64,000 nucleotides of DNA from JBCDGZ01 sp038750655 (GTDB lineage: Bacteria > Bacteroidota > Bacteroidia > Chitinophagales > Saprospiraceae). A program made the translations under genes and the position numbers. Below the pieces are notes generated by a model. It was not told the origin of the DNA, made no database searches, and saw nothing but the letters and a program-made list of their open reading frames with translations. Location of the stretch: the NCBI GenBank assembly GCA_038750655.1, contig JBCDGZ010000015.1:9710-73709 (forward strand). Direction: 5' to 3'. This document shows positions 44,002-53,089 of the stretch, one piece after another; within the stretch, counting starts at the first letter, position 1; every line of letters starts with the position of its first letter.

Positions 44002-45114
44002 TTATTGGTAAGAAAAAGCGGCTGCTACTGAAGCACCGACGAGGCAAGGCGGAACATTGGGGGCCTCCGTACTTGAGGCGTGGTAATGGTAAATTTCCCC
44101 CGGAAAATCTGGGGTCGGCCCAACATGGCCATTGCATTCATCTAAATCTGTGGGCAGCGTTCCGTCGCTATCTTTAGAGGCATAGATGGGGAAGCCATCT
44201 TTGGCAAAACCGACCAGTAGGGTTTCATCTTGAGCAAAATTGGTGCACGCCACCTCCGTTATATTATGCGCTTGGAGTACATTATTCATCTCTTGTGGGA
44301 TGAAATGCAGGTGGTAGTAACCAAAGGGATCAATGTGGCCACCGCAAGGGTCGATGGAAGGAATGGCACCGCCGCCACCGGGCCTACCGGGCATCCCCTG
44401 GGTCGCCGAAGGCGGGTCGCCCGTCAGTGGAATACCGTCAATCGAAACCCCCAGGTTTTCGACTGAACGCAGCTGATCAGGAGAAGCCAGCAGCACCGGC
44501 TCGGTAGGAATCAAGAAGGTCAGCTCCAGGTTATCATCGGGTGTAGCTTCCAAGCAGGCTCCACCACTCGGAGGAGGGCCAGCGCTCATATTTCCAGGGT
44601 CCACGATGGTAATGTTACCATCCGCATCAACAAGATCATAACCGTCGGCTTCCATCGCCTCCCACAAGCTCCGCTTCATCACCTGAAACCCCGGATTAGT
44701 AGCACCATCGTAGATGCCCACTCCACCAATGTCGTCAATGGTCTGCGGGCAATAGGGGCCGTCTTCAACAGGATTGCTGCGGAACACCATTTCGTAGCAA
44801 GTCGTCGAGGAGCCATCTTCCAGCGTACAATTCACCGTTTTAAAAGAAATCAAAGCCGAGCTGTTAAAATAAGATTCATCAAGGCGGTAAGTATTTGCAT
44901 CGGTATCATCGGTGTCATCGGCATTGGCGACATAGCCGGTGGGCTGTTCGCAAGCATCCTGAGCAACATCGAGATTTCCGAGACCATCTTCGTCGGCATC
45001 TTCATACCAAGTCAGGGTTGTACAAGGGGAATCGTCGTCCTTATCGCAGGAAGACAAAAAGGACAGGGGGCCAATGAGGGCCACTAGGCAAAAAACTAAT
45101 CTTTTCTTATTCAT
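44002..45114 (-). CDS. YHYH-domain lipoprotein
   Basis: A 370-residue lipoprotein (lipobox LSSC, Cys23) with an Asp-rich spacer (YEDADEDGLGNLDVAQDACEQ-type, thrombospondin-3-like) and a C-terminal YHYH domain (PF14240; about 130-360) with FGYYHLHF and GEIYHYHAS, plus CGGHIDPFG. The His clusters suggest metal binding. The family is common in marine Bacteroidota; function unknown. The upstream leader has a strong hairpin ending six bases before the ATG. The secreted protein at 43348-43977 follows. Confidence 0.85.
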   Translation of the reverse strand: MNKKRLVFCLVALIGPLSFLSSCDKDDDSPCTTLTWYEDADEDGLGNLDVAQDACEQPTGYVANADDTDDTDANTYRLDESYFNSSALISFKTVNCTLEDGSSTTCYEMVFRSNPVEDGPYCPQTIDDIGGVGIYDGATNPGFQVMKRSLWEAMEADGYDLVDADGNITIVDPGNMSAGPPPSGGACLEATPDDNLELTFLIPTEPVLLASPDQLRSVENLGVSIDGIPLTGDPPSATQGMPGRPGGGGAIPSIDPCGGHIDPFGYYHLHFIPQEMNNVLQAHNITEVACTNFAQDETLLVGFAKDGFPIYASKDSDGTLPTDLDECNGHVGPTPDFPGEIYHYHASSTEAPNVPPCLVGASVAAAFSYQ

Positions 45115-45159
45115 TTTTTTAAGGATTTCCCTTTAGACTATTGGTGTTGGGAAATCCTT
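45115..45159 (-). promoter_or_regulatory. Leader hairpin directly before the YHYH gene
   Basis: AAGGATTTCCC (45121-45131) and GGGAAATCCTT (45149-45159) pair perfectly over 11 bases with a 17-base loop. On the minus strand the stem ends and only AAAAAA separates it from the start codon (ATG at 45114). It could control translation initiation, or be the end of the upstream outer-membrane protein's transcript. There is no T run on this strand. Confidence 0.45.
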
Positions 45160-45181
45160 CGCTGAAGCGTGTTTTTTTATG

Positions 45182-45215
45182 GTCAGTGTCCTCTGACGAG
45201 AGCTGCCGTGTACAC
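45182..45215 (+). repeat. Dispersed repeat unit (single copy here, cluster at 55.4-55.9 kb)
   Basis: GTCAGTGTCCTCT followed by GAGAGCT and CCGTGTACAC. It is the same unit as at 55457-55494, with a three-base insertion and one change. It lies between the outer-membrane gene and the YHYH gene. Confidence 0.6.
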
Positions 45216-45225
45216 CCAAAGTAAG

Positions 45226-46350
45226 CTACTGAAAGAGATAATACTGCAAGCCCAAAGTCACAAAAAAATCCTGGCCCTTGGCGGTGAAGGGGAATTGATT
45301 GCGCTCCTCCCCGTAGGAAGAGGGAAAGTTTTTGTAGAAGGTGCGCCAGAGGCGGTAGCCGAACAGATCGAGGCTGAGTTGGGGGGTGACGAAGATGGCA
45401 TAGCCGAGGCCGGCGCGCAGCGAGCGCAGGTGGTCGCTGATGAAGAGGCTGCCTTCGCTGCCGTATTTTACGAGGATATTGGTGTAGCCGAAGCCGAGAT
45501 CAGCGAAGAGGAATTTGTGTTTGCCGAAGGGGTGATAGTAGCGCCCGAAGAGCGTAGCCCCTAGATCGATGGTGCGTAGGCCGTTGGCGAGGCCGATGTC
45601 GAATTCGAGGCCGAGGGCGACTTGCCGGAAGAGCAGGTAGCTGGCGGTGGGCCGGAATTCGAAGTTCCGAGCGGGGGAAGGGGCGCGGCGGTTAAATACG
45701 ATTTCGGTAACGCGGGGGGTGAAGCCGATTTGGCCACCGAGGCCCCACTGGCCTTTTTGCAGCGGCGGAGGGGAATGTTCAAAGGGATCGACTTTGCGGT
45801 TACTTTCGAGCAAGAGGCGCAGCCGAATATCGACGAAATTGGCCCCATCGGTGATCTGAAGGTCGTCGTTGAGCTTGAGGGTAGAGAGAAAGCCAAAGTT
45901 GTAAATCCCTTCGATGAGCAGGCGCGGCGTGATGGCGTAGCTGTTTCCAATGAGGAAATAATAATCCGAAAAGATGCGTCGGGAGGGGCGCTGCTGGACG
46001 TTGCGGGCGCGATTGATGGCCAAGCGATCCCATCGTAATCCGGCAAAAAGGCTGAGCGAAGATTGATTGACAAGGTAGTAGCGGCTCCACAATTGGTTGG
46101 TGACATTGGCTTGCAGGCTGACCAGGCGCAGGCGCAGACCGCTGCCGATGGCCAAGCGATTCATCAAAAAGTAGCCTACCCCTATGCGGAGGTCAGTGGT
46201 ACCGACTTCCGTAACTTCTCCAAGATTAACCCTAGAATAGTTTAGATTACCTTCTACTAACCACTGTCCCTTTTTCAGTTGGGCGGAGCAGGGCCTCAGC
46301 AGGCTACACAATAGAAGAGTCAAAAAAAAGTATTGTAAAGTAGTTTTCAT
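45226..46350 (-). CDS. Outer-membrane barrel protein, possibly duplicated
   Basis: A 374-residue protein with a signal peptide (about 1-23, ending CSAQ) followed by many amphipathic strands and a terminal FVTLGLQYYLFQ. The two halves start alike: KKGQWLVEGNLNYS (about 27) and QKGQWGLGGQIGFT (about 200), so it may be two fused eight-strand-type barrels. The end in an aromatic residue fits BAM-dependent insertion. ATG 46350 is used instead of the TTG at 46356. Function unknown. Confidence 0.7.
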   Translation of the reverse strand: MKTTLQYFFLTLLLCSLLRPCSAQLKKGQWLVEGNLNYSRVNLGEVTEVGTTDLRIGVGYFLMNRLAIGSGLRLRLVSLQANVTNQLWSRYYLVNQSSLSLFAGLRWDRLAINRARNVQQRPSRRIFSDYYFLIGNSYAITPRLLIEGIYNFGFLSTLKLNDDLQITDGANFVDIRLRLLLESNRKVDPFEHSPPPLQKGQWGLGGQIGFTPRVTEIVFNRRAPSPARNFEFRPTASYLLFRQVALGLEFDIGLANGLRTIDLGATLFGRYYHPFGKHKFLFADLGFGYTNILVKYGSEGSLFISDHLRSLRAGLGYAIFVTPQLSLDLFGYRLWRTFYKNFPSSYGEERNQFPFTAKGQDFFVTLGLQYYLFQ

Positions 46351-46365
46351 AAGCAAGCCGATCAG

Positions 46366-46995
46366 TTAGTCGGAGCGTTGAGACAGGTGGTATTTCAAAT
46401 ACCCCTTTAATACCTCAAGCCCATTTACAAAGGTCTCATTATTATTAATGATCAAATCGGCTTTTTCCATATACGGTTCGATGTATTTTTCAAAATTTGG
46501 CATAACATGATGCTCATAGCGGTACAGCACATCATCAATCGGATAGTTGCGCTCGATCTGATCTCGCTTGATGCGGCGAATGACTTTGAGGTTGGGCTTG
46601 GCGTGCAGGAAAACCTTGAGATCGAGCAGTTTACGCATTTTCTTAAAATGAAATATAAAAAGCCCCTCCACAATGATAATGGGGGTAGGTTTGAACACCA
46701 GCACTCGAGGATTGGCAGATTTGTTGTTAAACGTATATTCTTCGCGCATCACCGTTTCCCCTCTCAATAACTTTTTGACATCCTGGATAAAGTCGACCTT
46801 GTAGATCGATTTGGGTTTGTCAAAATTACGGATGCCCGACTCATCTTCATCTTGCTCCTCCCGAGGCCGGTAGTAATCATCCTGCGAGATTACGCAGAGT
46901 TCTTTTTCCGAAAAGGCAGATTGCAACTCTCGGATGAAAGTCGTTTTACCCGATCCGCTACCACCGGTCACCCCAATGAGATATGGTCGCTCCAT
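46366..46995 (-). CDS. udk: Uridine kinase
   Basis: It phosphorylates uridine (and cytidine) in pyrimidine salvage. The 209-residue protein has the P-loop GGSGSGKTTF, SQDDYYRP, NFDKPKSIYKVDF, the IIIVEGLFIF Walker-B-like strand, and IRRIKRDQIERNY lid region. ATG 46995 is chosen over the TTG at 47004. It lies 95 bases from a divergently transcribed nucleoside transporter, consistent with nucleoside salvage as a unit. Confidence 0.92.
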   Translation of the reverse strand: MERPYLIGVTGGSGSGKTTFIRELQSAFSEKELCVISQDDYYRPREEQDEDESGIRNFDKPKSIYKVDFIQDVKKLLRGETVMREEYTFNNKSANPRVLVFKPTPIIIVEGLFIFHFKKMRKLLDLKVFLHAKPNLKVIRRIKRDQIERNYPIDDVLYRYEHHVMPNFEKYIEPYMEKADLIINNNETFVNGLEVLKGYLKYHLSQRSD

Positions 46996-47090
46996 TTTAA
47001 TCAACTATTTTGGCGGAAAAATAGCAATAATATTCAAAAATGAATTATTACATTTGGAAGAATAAGCAAACTTAAGGATAAACAAAAACT

Positions 47091-48392
47091 ATGGATTTTC
47101 TGATCAGCCTATTGAGGGGAGGCCTCGGTATCATTGTCATGCTTGCCGTCTGCTACTTTTTTAGCAGTAATCGTCGTGCCATCGATTGGCGGCTGGTCGG
47201 TGCAGGAATGTTGCTGCAAATCGTTCTGGCCATTTTTATCCTTAAAGTACCTTATGTTAGTGTATTTTTTGATTGGATTGCCAAAGGCTTTACAGAGGTG
47301 CTCAAGTTTTCGGAGGAAGGAGCCAAGTTTATGTTTGGTAGCTTGGTGACTAATCTGGAAGGTTTTGGGTACATCTTCGCTTTTCAGGTGCTGCCGACTA
47401 TTGTCTTTTTCTCTGCCCTATCTTCTGTACTTTATTATTTTGGAATTTTGCAAAAGGTCGTTTATGGCCTGGCTTGGTTGATGAATAAAACGATGGGGCT
47501 GTCGGGGCCGGAGAGCCTTGCGGCGGCGGCCAATGTCTTCATCGGCCAAACGGAAGCGCCGCTGGCCATCAAGCCCTACCTCGAAGGGATGACCAAATCC
47601 GAAATCCTCTGCCTGATGACCGGAGGGATGGCCACCATCGCCGGTGGCGTCTTCGCCGCCTATGTAGGCTATCTCGGCGGAACCGACGAGGCTATGCGCG
47701 AACTCTTTGCCAAACACCTCCTCACCGCTTCCATCATCTCAGCCCCCGCCGCCATCGTCGCCGCCAAAATGCTCTTCCCGGAAACCGAGCGTCGAGACAT
47801 TGTCGAAGATGCTCGCATGGCCGCCGACAATTCTTCCAACCTCCTCGACGCCATCTCCCGAGGCACCACCGACGGCCTCAAGCTGGCCATCAACGTCGGT
47901 GCTATGCTGCTGGTCTTCACCGCTATGGTTTACATGGCCAATAAGCTCCTCATCGGAACAATTGGGGAATGGACGGGGTGGAACGAACAAATTCGGGAAG
48001 CGACGAACAATCGCTTTCAGGGCTTTAGCTTTACCTACCTACTGGGGCTCATCTTCGCCCCTATCGCCTGGCTGCTGGGGACGCCCTCTCAGGATATTCT
48101 CGTCGTCGGTCAACTGCTGGGGCAAAAGACGGTCATCAATGAGTTTTTCGCCTACGAGCAGTTTCAAGTGCTGCGGAATAGCGGAGCCAATATGTCGGAA
48201 AAATCTGTTCTAATTGCCACCTATGCACTCTGTGGATTCGCCAACTTTGCCAGCATCGGCATACAGATCGGCGGGATTGGGGCGATCGCGCCTGGCCAAC
48301 GCAAAGTGCTGACCGAGCTGGGGATTAAGGCCCTGATTGGAGGGACCGTTGCGTCCTTTCTGACAGCGGCGATTGCCGGGATATTGGCGTAG
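47091..48392 (+). CDS. nupC: Concentrative nucleoside transporter (NupC/CNT family)
   Basis: A 433-residue inner-membrane protein with about 8-10 segments. Family signatures: FIGQTEAPLAIKPYL, GGMATIAGGVFAAYVGYLG, AMLLVFTAMVYMAN and YALCGFANFASIGIQIGG. It couples nucleoside uptake to H+ or Na+. The divergent uridine kinase gene can phosphorylate the imported uridine. TACATTTG at 47049-47056 is a possible -7 element. Confidence 0.93.
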   Translation: MDFLISLLRGGLGIIVMLAVCYFFSSNRRAIDWRLVGAGMLLQIVLAIFILKVPYVSVFFDWIAKGFTEVLKFSEEGAKFMFGSLVTNLEGFGYIFAFQVLPTIVFFSALSSVLYYFGILQKVVYGLAWLMNKTMGLSGPESLAAAANVFIGQTEAPLAIKPYLEGMTKSEILCLMTGGMATIAGGVFAAYVGYLGGTDEAMRELFAKHLLTASIISAPAAIVAAKMLFPETERRDIVEDARMAADNSSNLLDAISRGTTDGLKLAINVGAMLLVFTAMVYMANKLLIGTIGEWTGWNEQIREATNNRFQGFSFTYLLGLIFAPIAWLLGTPSQDILVVGQLLGQKTVINEFFAYEQFQVLRNSGANMSEKSVLIATYALCGFANFASIGIQIGGIGAIAPGQRKVLTELGIKALIGGTVASFLTAAIAGILA

Positions 48393-48438
48393 GAAAATAC
48401 TGATCACATCATGTCTAATGAATAAAGATTGATAAGCT

Positions 48439-48969
48439 ATGACTAGTTTAGAAAATAACATTTCACAAATACTGGAACATTACCACCACACCCTAAAAGT
48501 GGCCAATAACTTGGTAACGATCGAAGCGTCCAAGAAATCCAATCAGTCGATCCGCTTAAAAATAGTATTGCTTTGTCTTTTACTCGTCGCAGGTATCTTG
48601 GTCTATTTGTTTTACCATAGAAAAGGAGGAGGAGCACTAATCGCCCTCGCCGTCGTTTCTCTAATCAGTGTAATGAATGTCTTCCAGCGAGAGGCCGAAG
48701 CCAAGAAAAGAGTCGTGAACATTGGAGTGGACTATATTGAGGTGACCGAAAAATTCCGCAGGGAGCGCATTCAATTTGACGACATCGAAGAATTTCAGAT
48801 TAACACCAAGATGGAAAATAGGTTTGCTGTTGGCAGCATTATCATTCTGGACAAGAAAAGATTGCCGCTTCAAGTCGTCGAGTTGATCGGCAAAGATGAG
48901 GCGGAGATTTCGAAGGATTTGGAGCAGATTGCTCATTACATCAATGAGGAATGGATCACTAAGGAATAG
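48439..48969 (+). CDS. Hypothetical membrane protein
   Basis: A 176-residue protein with two hydrophobic segments near residues 35-57 and 63-78 joined by YHRKGGG, and a cytosolic C-terminal half (about 90-176) that looks like a small beta-rich, PH-like domain (YIEVTEKFRRERIQFDDIEEFQI, FAVGSIIILDKKRLPLQVVEL). This is a common layout for bacterial PH-like anchored proteins. No name can be given. It follows nupC after 46 bases on the same strand. Confidence 0.62.
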   Translation: MTSLENNISQILEHYHHTLKVANNLVTIEASKKSNQSIRLKIVLLCLLLVAGILVYLFYHRKGGGALIALAVVSLISVMNVFQREAEAKKRVVNIGVDYIEVTEKFRRERIQFDDIEEFQINTKMENRFAVGSIIILDKKRLPLQVVELIGKDEAEISKDLEQIAHYINEEWITKE

Positions 48970-48970
48970 C

Positions 48971-49615
48971 CTACACCTCTAATACTTCCTCTTCTGTAAT
49001 CACAAAATAACGTTCGCCGGCTTTAGGTTGGAGGATGGCCAGGCCGGTGAAGCGGCCGAAGGCGGGGAGGATGCCTTGCTGGGGACCAAAGTAAAAGCAG
49101 GGCAGGCGGAGCCGCTGTTTGGCGGGCCCGCCCAGGATGACCCCGGGATGGAGGTGGCCACAGAGGTTGTATTGCTGAGATGGAATGGCGGTGAGAGGTT
49201 CGTGGGTGAGCAGGAAGGGCGGGAGGGTCCATTGGTCGCGCAGGGCCAGCGGCAGTTCGCGGTAGTGCTCCTCTTCGAGAATATCGTGATTGCCTCGGAC
49301 GAGGGTAAACTGGATTTCGGGATAGTTGCGTAGGAATTCTCCGAAGGCGGGCCACTCGGCGTTATGGTAACTATGGAACAGATCGCCAAGGAAGGCCACT
49401 TGCTCGGGTTGGCAAAGATCGATGAGGGCGTCTAGTCTTTGCAGGTCGGTGAATTGTAGGGCCGTGGGGACGGCGATGCCGGCCCGCCGGAAGTGGGTAA
49501 CTTTGCCGAGGTGGACGTCCGCCAACATTAACATGCGATGGCGGGGCCAGTAGAGTGCCTTGGATGGAAAGAGCAGCAGTTCCTCCCCCATTATTGTACA
49601 GCTTACCGTTTTCAC
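48971..49615 (-). CDS. pdeM: Ligase-associated DNA damage response endonuclease PdeM
   Basis: A calcineurin-type metallophosphoesterase of about 214 residues. It keeps LMLADVHLGKVTHFRRAG, VAFLGDLFHSYHNAEW, TLVRGNHDI, and NLCGHLHPGV, the metal-binding blocks of the PdeM group. Members nick DNA and act with the ATP-dependent ligase, Lhr-like helicase and a beta-lactamase-fold exonuclease. In this window the ligase and helicase are at 56.7-60.7 kb, so the cluster is split. Start taken at GTG 49615, which gives the family's usual N-terminus (VKTVSCTIMGEELLLFP); ATG 49591 and ATG 49678 are alternatives. Confidence 0.88.
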   Translation of the reverse strand: MKTVSCTIMGEELLLFPSKALYWPRHRMLMLADVHLGKVTHFRRAGIAVPTALQFTDLQRLDALIDLCQPEQVAFLGDLFHSYHNAEWPAFGEFLRNYPEIQFTLVRGNHDILEEEHYRELPLALRDQWTLPPFLLTHEPLTAIPSQQYNLCGHLHPGVILGGPAKQRLRLPCFYFGPQQGILPAFGRFTGLAILQPKAGERYFVITEEEVLEV

Positions 49616-50069
49616 GGCCCGAAGATAGAAAGTTCTCAGGGACAAAAAAAGAGCAGCCCCATAAGAAGAGCTACCCATATATTACCTGTGCGATTCTTTT
49701 CCTAAAGAAATGGTCGCTTCAATAAGAAGACTGGAGACTACTGGGCGACCTGAAGCAAGACTACGTGATACGTATAGTCCTTCCTTAAATAGTCTTTCAA
49801 TTATTGTCTCCTATGTAAATGAACAGTAAAACTTTCTAGTTGAGCAGACGCGGGATTTACTAAATTATAGCGTAAAGTACGCCGCTGAAAGTGGTTGGTT
49901 TGCCGGACAATAGGGTGAGTGGAGGGCGTTTTAATTTCGATTTTATTCTTTATTTTTTAACCTTATAAAACAATATAAAAACATTTTTGCACTTATACAA
50001 ATATTATTAAAACAATCGCCGTGCCTCCCAGTAGGAAACACGGCGGTAATTGCTTAAGAAGTTATTGGC
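49616..50069. other. Intergenic, A+T-rich, with one terminator
   Basis: About 450 bases with no recognisable gene. Near 49.93-50.02 kb the A+T content rises sharply. A hairpin (50017-50045) belongs to the following lipoprotein gene. I see nothing else. Confidence 0.4.
50017..50045 (-). terminator. Hairpin ending the lipoprotein gene at 50070
   Basis: CGCCGTG (50017-50023) pairs with CACGGCG (50039-50045); ATTGTTTTAATA follows on the minus strand. Stem and loop closely resemble the hairpins at 51736-51763 and 53090-53116, which follow the other genes of this stretch. Confidence 0.65.
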
Positions 50070-50639
50070 TTAAAATATAATGATTGTACATTCTTCTACA
50101 GTGACCTCAATTTCAATGGTGATGTCTCCATTTTCTTCAATTGTCACTTCGGTATCTACCTCGACATATGTATATTCAATAATGTCTATACTGCGGTCAT
50201 TAAGAATGTCTGGATTTTGCGCCACTAATTGCGAAAGATCCTCTCCTTCTGGTGACATGTAGGTTTCACGAATTTCAACATTTTGGGTGTTAATCATGAA
50301 ACCGCCTTCAATAGCATTTCCATCAGGAAGTTGATCACCCCAGATCGCTTGAACGGTGGCATCATCAATCTTAATATCAGATTTCAGCTCTAAAGCACTT
50401 TTGCCATCGAGATGAGCAACTAGGCTTTGGGATAAATCATCATTATTCACCGTTACCCCAAACTTCTCTCCATCAACAACTTTTCCTGCCCCAATTGCAG
50501 CGTCTGAGCTATAAAAAGCAGATAGCCATTCAGAGTCCGTAAGCCCAGGTAGTTCAACTGCCTGATCGTCTTTATTACAAGCGGTAAATACAAAAGTAGC
50601 GAGCATACCAACGAGTAAAAATAACTTTGAAACTTTCAT
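50070..50639 (-). CDS. Small lipoprotein, paralogue of the next gene
   Basis: A 189-residue lipoprotein (lipobox FTAC, Cys21) of unknown function. It shares with the gene at 50811-51395 the start MKVSKLFLLVG, the LP(G/E)LTD(S/A)EWL segment, GDQ(L/I)P, the YMSP(E/D)GEDLS(Q/E)(L/M)V motif, an acidic IEENG stretch and the last residues CTIII(F/L). Its late region is strongly negatively charged and beta-like. The frame is open upstream to 50753, but only ATG 50639 gives a lipoprotein signal. The two genes are tandem duplicates. Confidence 0.72.
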   Translation of the reverse strand: MKVSKLFLLVGMLATFVFTACNKDDQAVELPGLTDSEWLSAFYSSDAAIGAGKVVDGEKFGVTVNNDDLSQSLVAHLDGKSALELKSDIKIDDATVQAIWGDQLPDGNAIEGGFMINTQNVEIRETYMSPEGEDLSQLVAQNPDILNDRSIDIIEYTYVEVDTEVTIEENGDITIEIEVTVEECTIIIF

Positions 50640-50810
50640 TTTAATAAGATTTAAAAAGGTTAAAAAAATATAATGTTCTTTCGATTTCGATATTAGGAGG
50701 TACCTACTCACTGATGGTAAAACATCAGTGGTAAACTTGACTAGTAGAAACATTAGAGCTGATAATCGATCAGAAAGAGTTCCTTGTCAGTTGTGTTGGA
50801 GTATCTGGAC

Positions 50811-51395
50811 TTATAGAATAATTATAGTACAAGTCTCTACATAAACTAAGATTCCGTAGGTTTCGGTGATTTCCCCATTTTCCTCTATTTCTACGTCAAC
50901 CAATATTTCTTCAACAATAACAAAGATATATTCAATTATTTCAGCATTGCGATCATAGAGTATACTGGGATTTTGCGTCACCATTTCTGATAAATCCTCT
51001 CCATCGGGAGACATATAATTATTTTGGATTTCAACATCCTGAGCGTTAATGACAAATCCATTTTTAATGGTGTGCGCTTCTGGAATCTGATCTCCCCAGA
51101 TTGACTGAGTCGTAGCTTCGTCAATGCTAACCTTAGCATCTATTGCTAATACTTTCTTATCATCAAGCTGGGTTCTTAGACTTTGGGGCAGCTTATCTTT
51201 TTCAACAGTGAATCCAAATTTTTCTCCATCAACCAACTTTCCTGTACCAATAGCTGCCTCTGAATTATAAACAGCAGTTAGCCATTCGGCATCGGTAAGT
51301 TCCGGAAGTTGGACGGCCTGATCATCTTTATTGCAAGAAGCAAATACAAAAGTGGCGAGAATGCCTACGAGTAAAAATAACTTTGAAACTTTCAT
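50811..51395 (-). CDS. Small lipoprotein, paralogue of the previous gene
   Basis: A 194-residue lipoprotein (lipobox FASC, Cys21). Same layout as 50070-50639: signal, CNKDDQAVQLPELTD, GEKFGFTVEKD, QSIWGDQIPEA, NNYMSPDGEDLSEMV, IEENGEITET and the end CTIIIL. The shared last residues with one cysteine imply a conserved C-terminal element. There is no terminator between the two copies; they are separated by 171 bases. No function can be assigned. Confidence 0.72.
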   Translation of the reverse strand: MKVSKLFLLVGILATFVFASCNKDDQAVQLPELTDAEWLTAVYNSEAAIGTGKLVDGEKFGFTVEKDKLPQSLRTQLDDKKVLAIDAKVSIDEATTQSIWGDQIPEAHTIKNGFVINAQDVEIQNNYMSPDGEDLSEMVTQNPSILYDRNAEIIEYIFVIVEEILVDVEIEENGEITETYGILVYVETCTIIIL

Positions 51396-51823
51396 CTTAA
51401 TAAGAATTTAATAAATAAAAAATAGTGTATTCTTTTGATTTGGTCATTAACAACTAGCCACTGATCGTGTACATCAATGCAATAATTCTGAATAGGCAAC
51501 GGCCTAGCCGCTACTGTGAAAACAGTAGATACAAAAGGTCATACTTCTGAATGTCGAACTTAAAGTGGAGTGGGTTACTTTGACTATTGTGCCGTATTGA
51601 GAAGAGAGTGGTAATGAAAGGAGAAAGATGAAAAGAATAAAATGTTTAATTTTTTACACAAAACAATATACAAAACATTTTCTATATCCGCAATGCCCGC
51701 TTAAAATTATTGTGCAAAATAGCTGCACTACAACAGCCGTGCCCCCCAAGCAGGAGACACGGCGTACACCTTGATAAAAGTCTTCGGCAAGATGATTATA
51801 CACCTTGTTGGATACTATTCATT
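51396..51823. other. Intergenic, A+T-rich, with one terminator
   Basis: About 430 bases without a recognisable gene. It holds the putative upstream region of the lipoprotein at 50811-51395 and the terminator of the gene at 51824. No consensus promoter was marked. Confidence 0.4.
51736..51763 (-). terminator. Hairpin ending the lipoprotein gene at 51824
   Basis: GCCGTG (51736-51741) pairs with CACGGC (51758-51763). The loop is C-rich on one side and resembles those at 50017 and 53090. Confidence 0.6.
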
Positions 51824-52360
51824 CTATCCCGGAATCAGGGTACATCCAGAATAGCAGGTTGTGTTATAACAGTTTAAAACAATGGTGAAATCTGGTTCTG
51901 GCTCCTGTCTTAACTTTCCATTGATTCTACAGCCATCGTTATTCAGGGCATTCTGACATTCGCAGCGAGCTGTAGGAAAGCCAACGATCACCGGTACTGT
52001 TCTGTCTGTTGCTACTTCAGCAACTTCTACTGAACTATCATAGCGAATCTTATCTTTGAGCTGTGGGCTGAAGCCATAAATAACGGAATGCACATCAGTT
52101 GCCGAGTTGTACACCTCTACCTCGGCTACAAATCCTTCTTCCACATCTAAGTAAGAAATAGATTCTATGGTGATGTCTTTCACCTCAGCATCCAGCCCAT
52201 ATGCAATAGTTGCAGTAAAATCTTCCATTGATTCACTCACCAGTACATTATTAGGTGCAAAGACTTTCGCTGCCGCTGCAGTGTCCTCTGATTTATTACA
52301 AGAGGCTAGAGCCAGTAAAAAAAACATAGAAATAGCTAAGCAATTAATTACTCTTTTCAT
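51824..52360 (-). CDS. Small cysteine-rich lipoprotein
   Basis: A 178-residue lipoprotein (lipobox LASC, Cys21). Its middle region has FVAEVEVYNS and FSPQLKDKIRYDSSVEVAEV. Five cysteines cluster in the last 50 residues, including CEC and a C-x4-C-x3-C pattern (CYNTTCYSGC) just before the C-terminus. A decayed relative lies 800 bases upstream (53165-53397) with the same middle strands and the same spacing of the last cysteines. It resembles no family known to me; disulfide-bonded surface lipoprotein is a reasonable inference. Confidence 0.68.
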   Translation of the reverse strand: MKRVINCLAISMFFLLALASCNKSEDTAAAAKVFAPNNVLVSESMEDFTATIAYGLDAEVKDITIESISYLDVEEGFVAEVEVYNSATDVHSVIYGFSPQLKDKIRYDSSVEVAEVATDRTVPVIVGFPTARCECQNALNNDGCRINGKLRQEPEPDFTIVLNCYNTTCYSGCTLIPG

Positions 52361-53089
52361 TTTTTAATTTTTAAATTGTATTAACATTATTGAATGGCCT
52401 CTTTTCTTTAAGGCATAAGTTGGCCAGGATCAATCCACTGTAGGGTTGAAAACCAGTCCTAAATACTCCTTTCGGAAATAGGCAAAATTTAATGGATACA
52501 GTTGGAGGAAGCCCACAATTGCAAGAATGTACAATAACGGCATTGAGGGTTTCTTCTGCTGTTTTATAAAAAGCTATACCTCTACAAGAGGTGGGTCATT
52601 GATAAGCCTAATTGAAGGATCATCTTTATTGCGAACAATGGACATAGCCCCATCGAACGAAAACAATTGCAATGCTTTCATCGTGAAAAATTTTAGTAGG
52701 TTAAAAAAATATTTTCTGTTCTTATTTTGAATAGTAACAAGCCTTTGTTGACAGCTCGCGTCAACAGCAAAAGATCAAAACGACAATAGCTAGACAGCTG
52801 CTACAGAAGTAGCATATACTAAAAATTGTATCAGTAAAAAATAAACTTAGTTGTTAAAATGATCAGACTTCGTCTAATTCAATATTACCGGGCTGATAAT
52901 ACAGAAATGAATTAAAGCTTTGCAATAATAGGTAGTTGATTCAGAAGAAAAATGATAACTAATGAAAGGACCTTAAAATATATTTTATTCTCTCTTGATG
53001 ATGCTAAAAATACAAACTAATTATCTTTAATACAAGTTATCATCTTACCTTAACATTTAAAAAGATAAATGGGTGTTGTGTAAAAAATT
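52361..53089. other. Long A+T-rich intergenic stretch with possible relic
   Basis: About 730 bases with no accepted gene. On the minus strand from ATG at about 52621 a 35-codon frame ends at a TAG, and a shifted frame stays open for about 60 codons (to about 52380) with even composition. This could be another decayed small gene with one frameshift, but nothing ties it to a family. The rest is A+T-rich. Confidence 0.35.
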
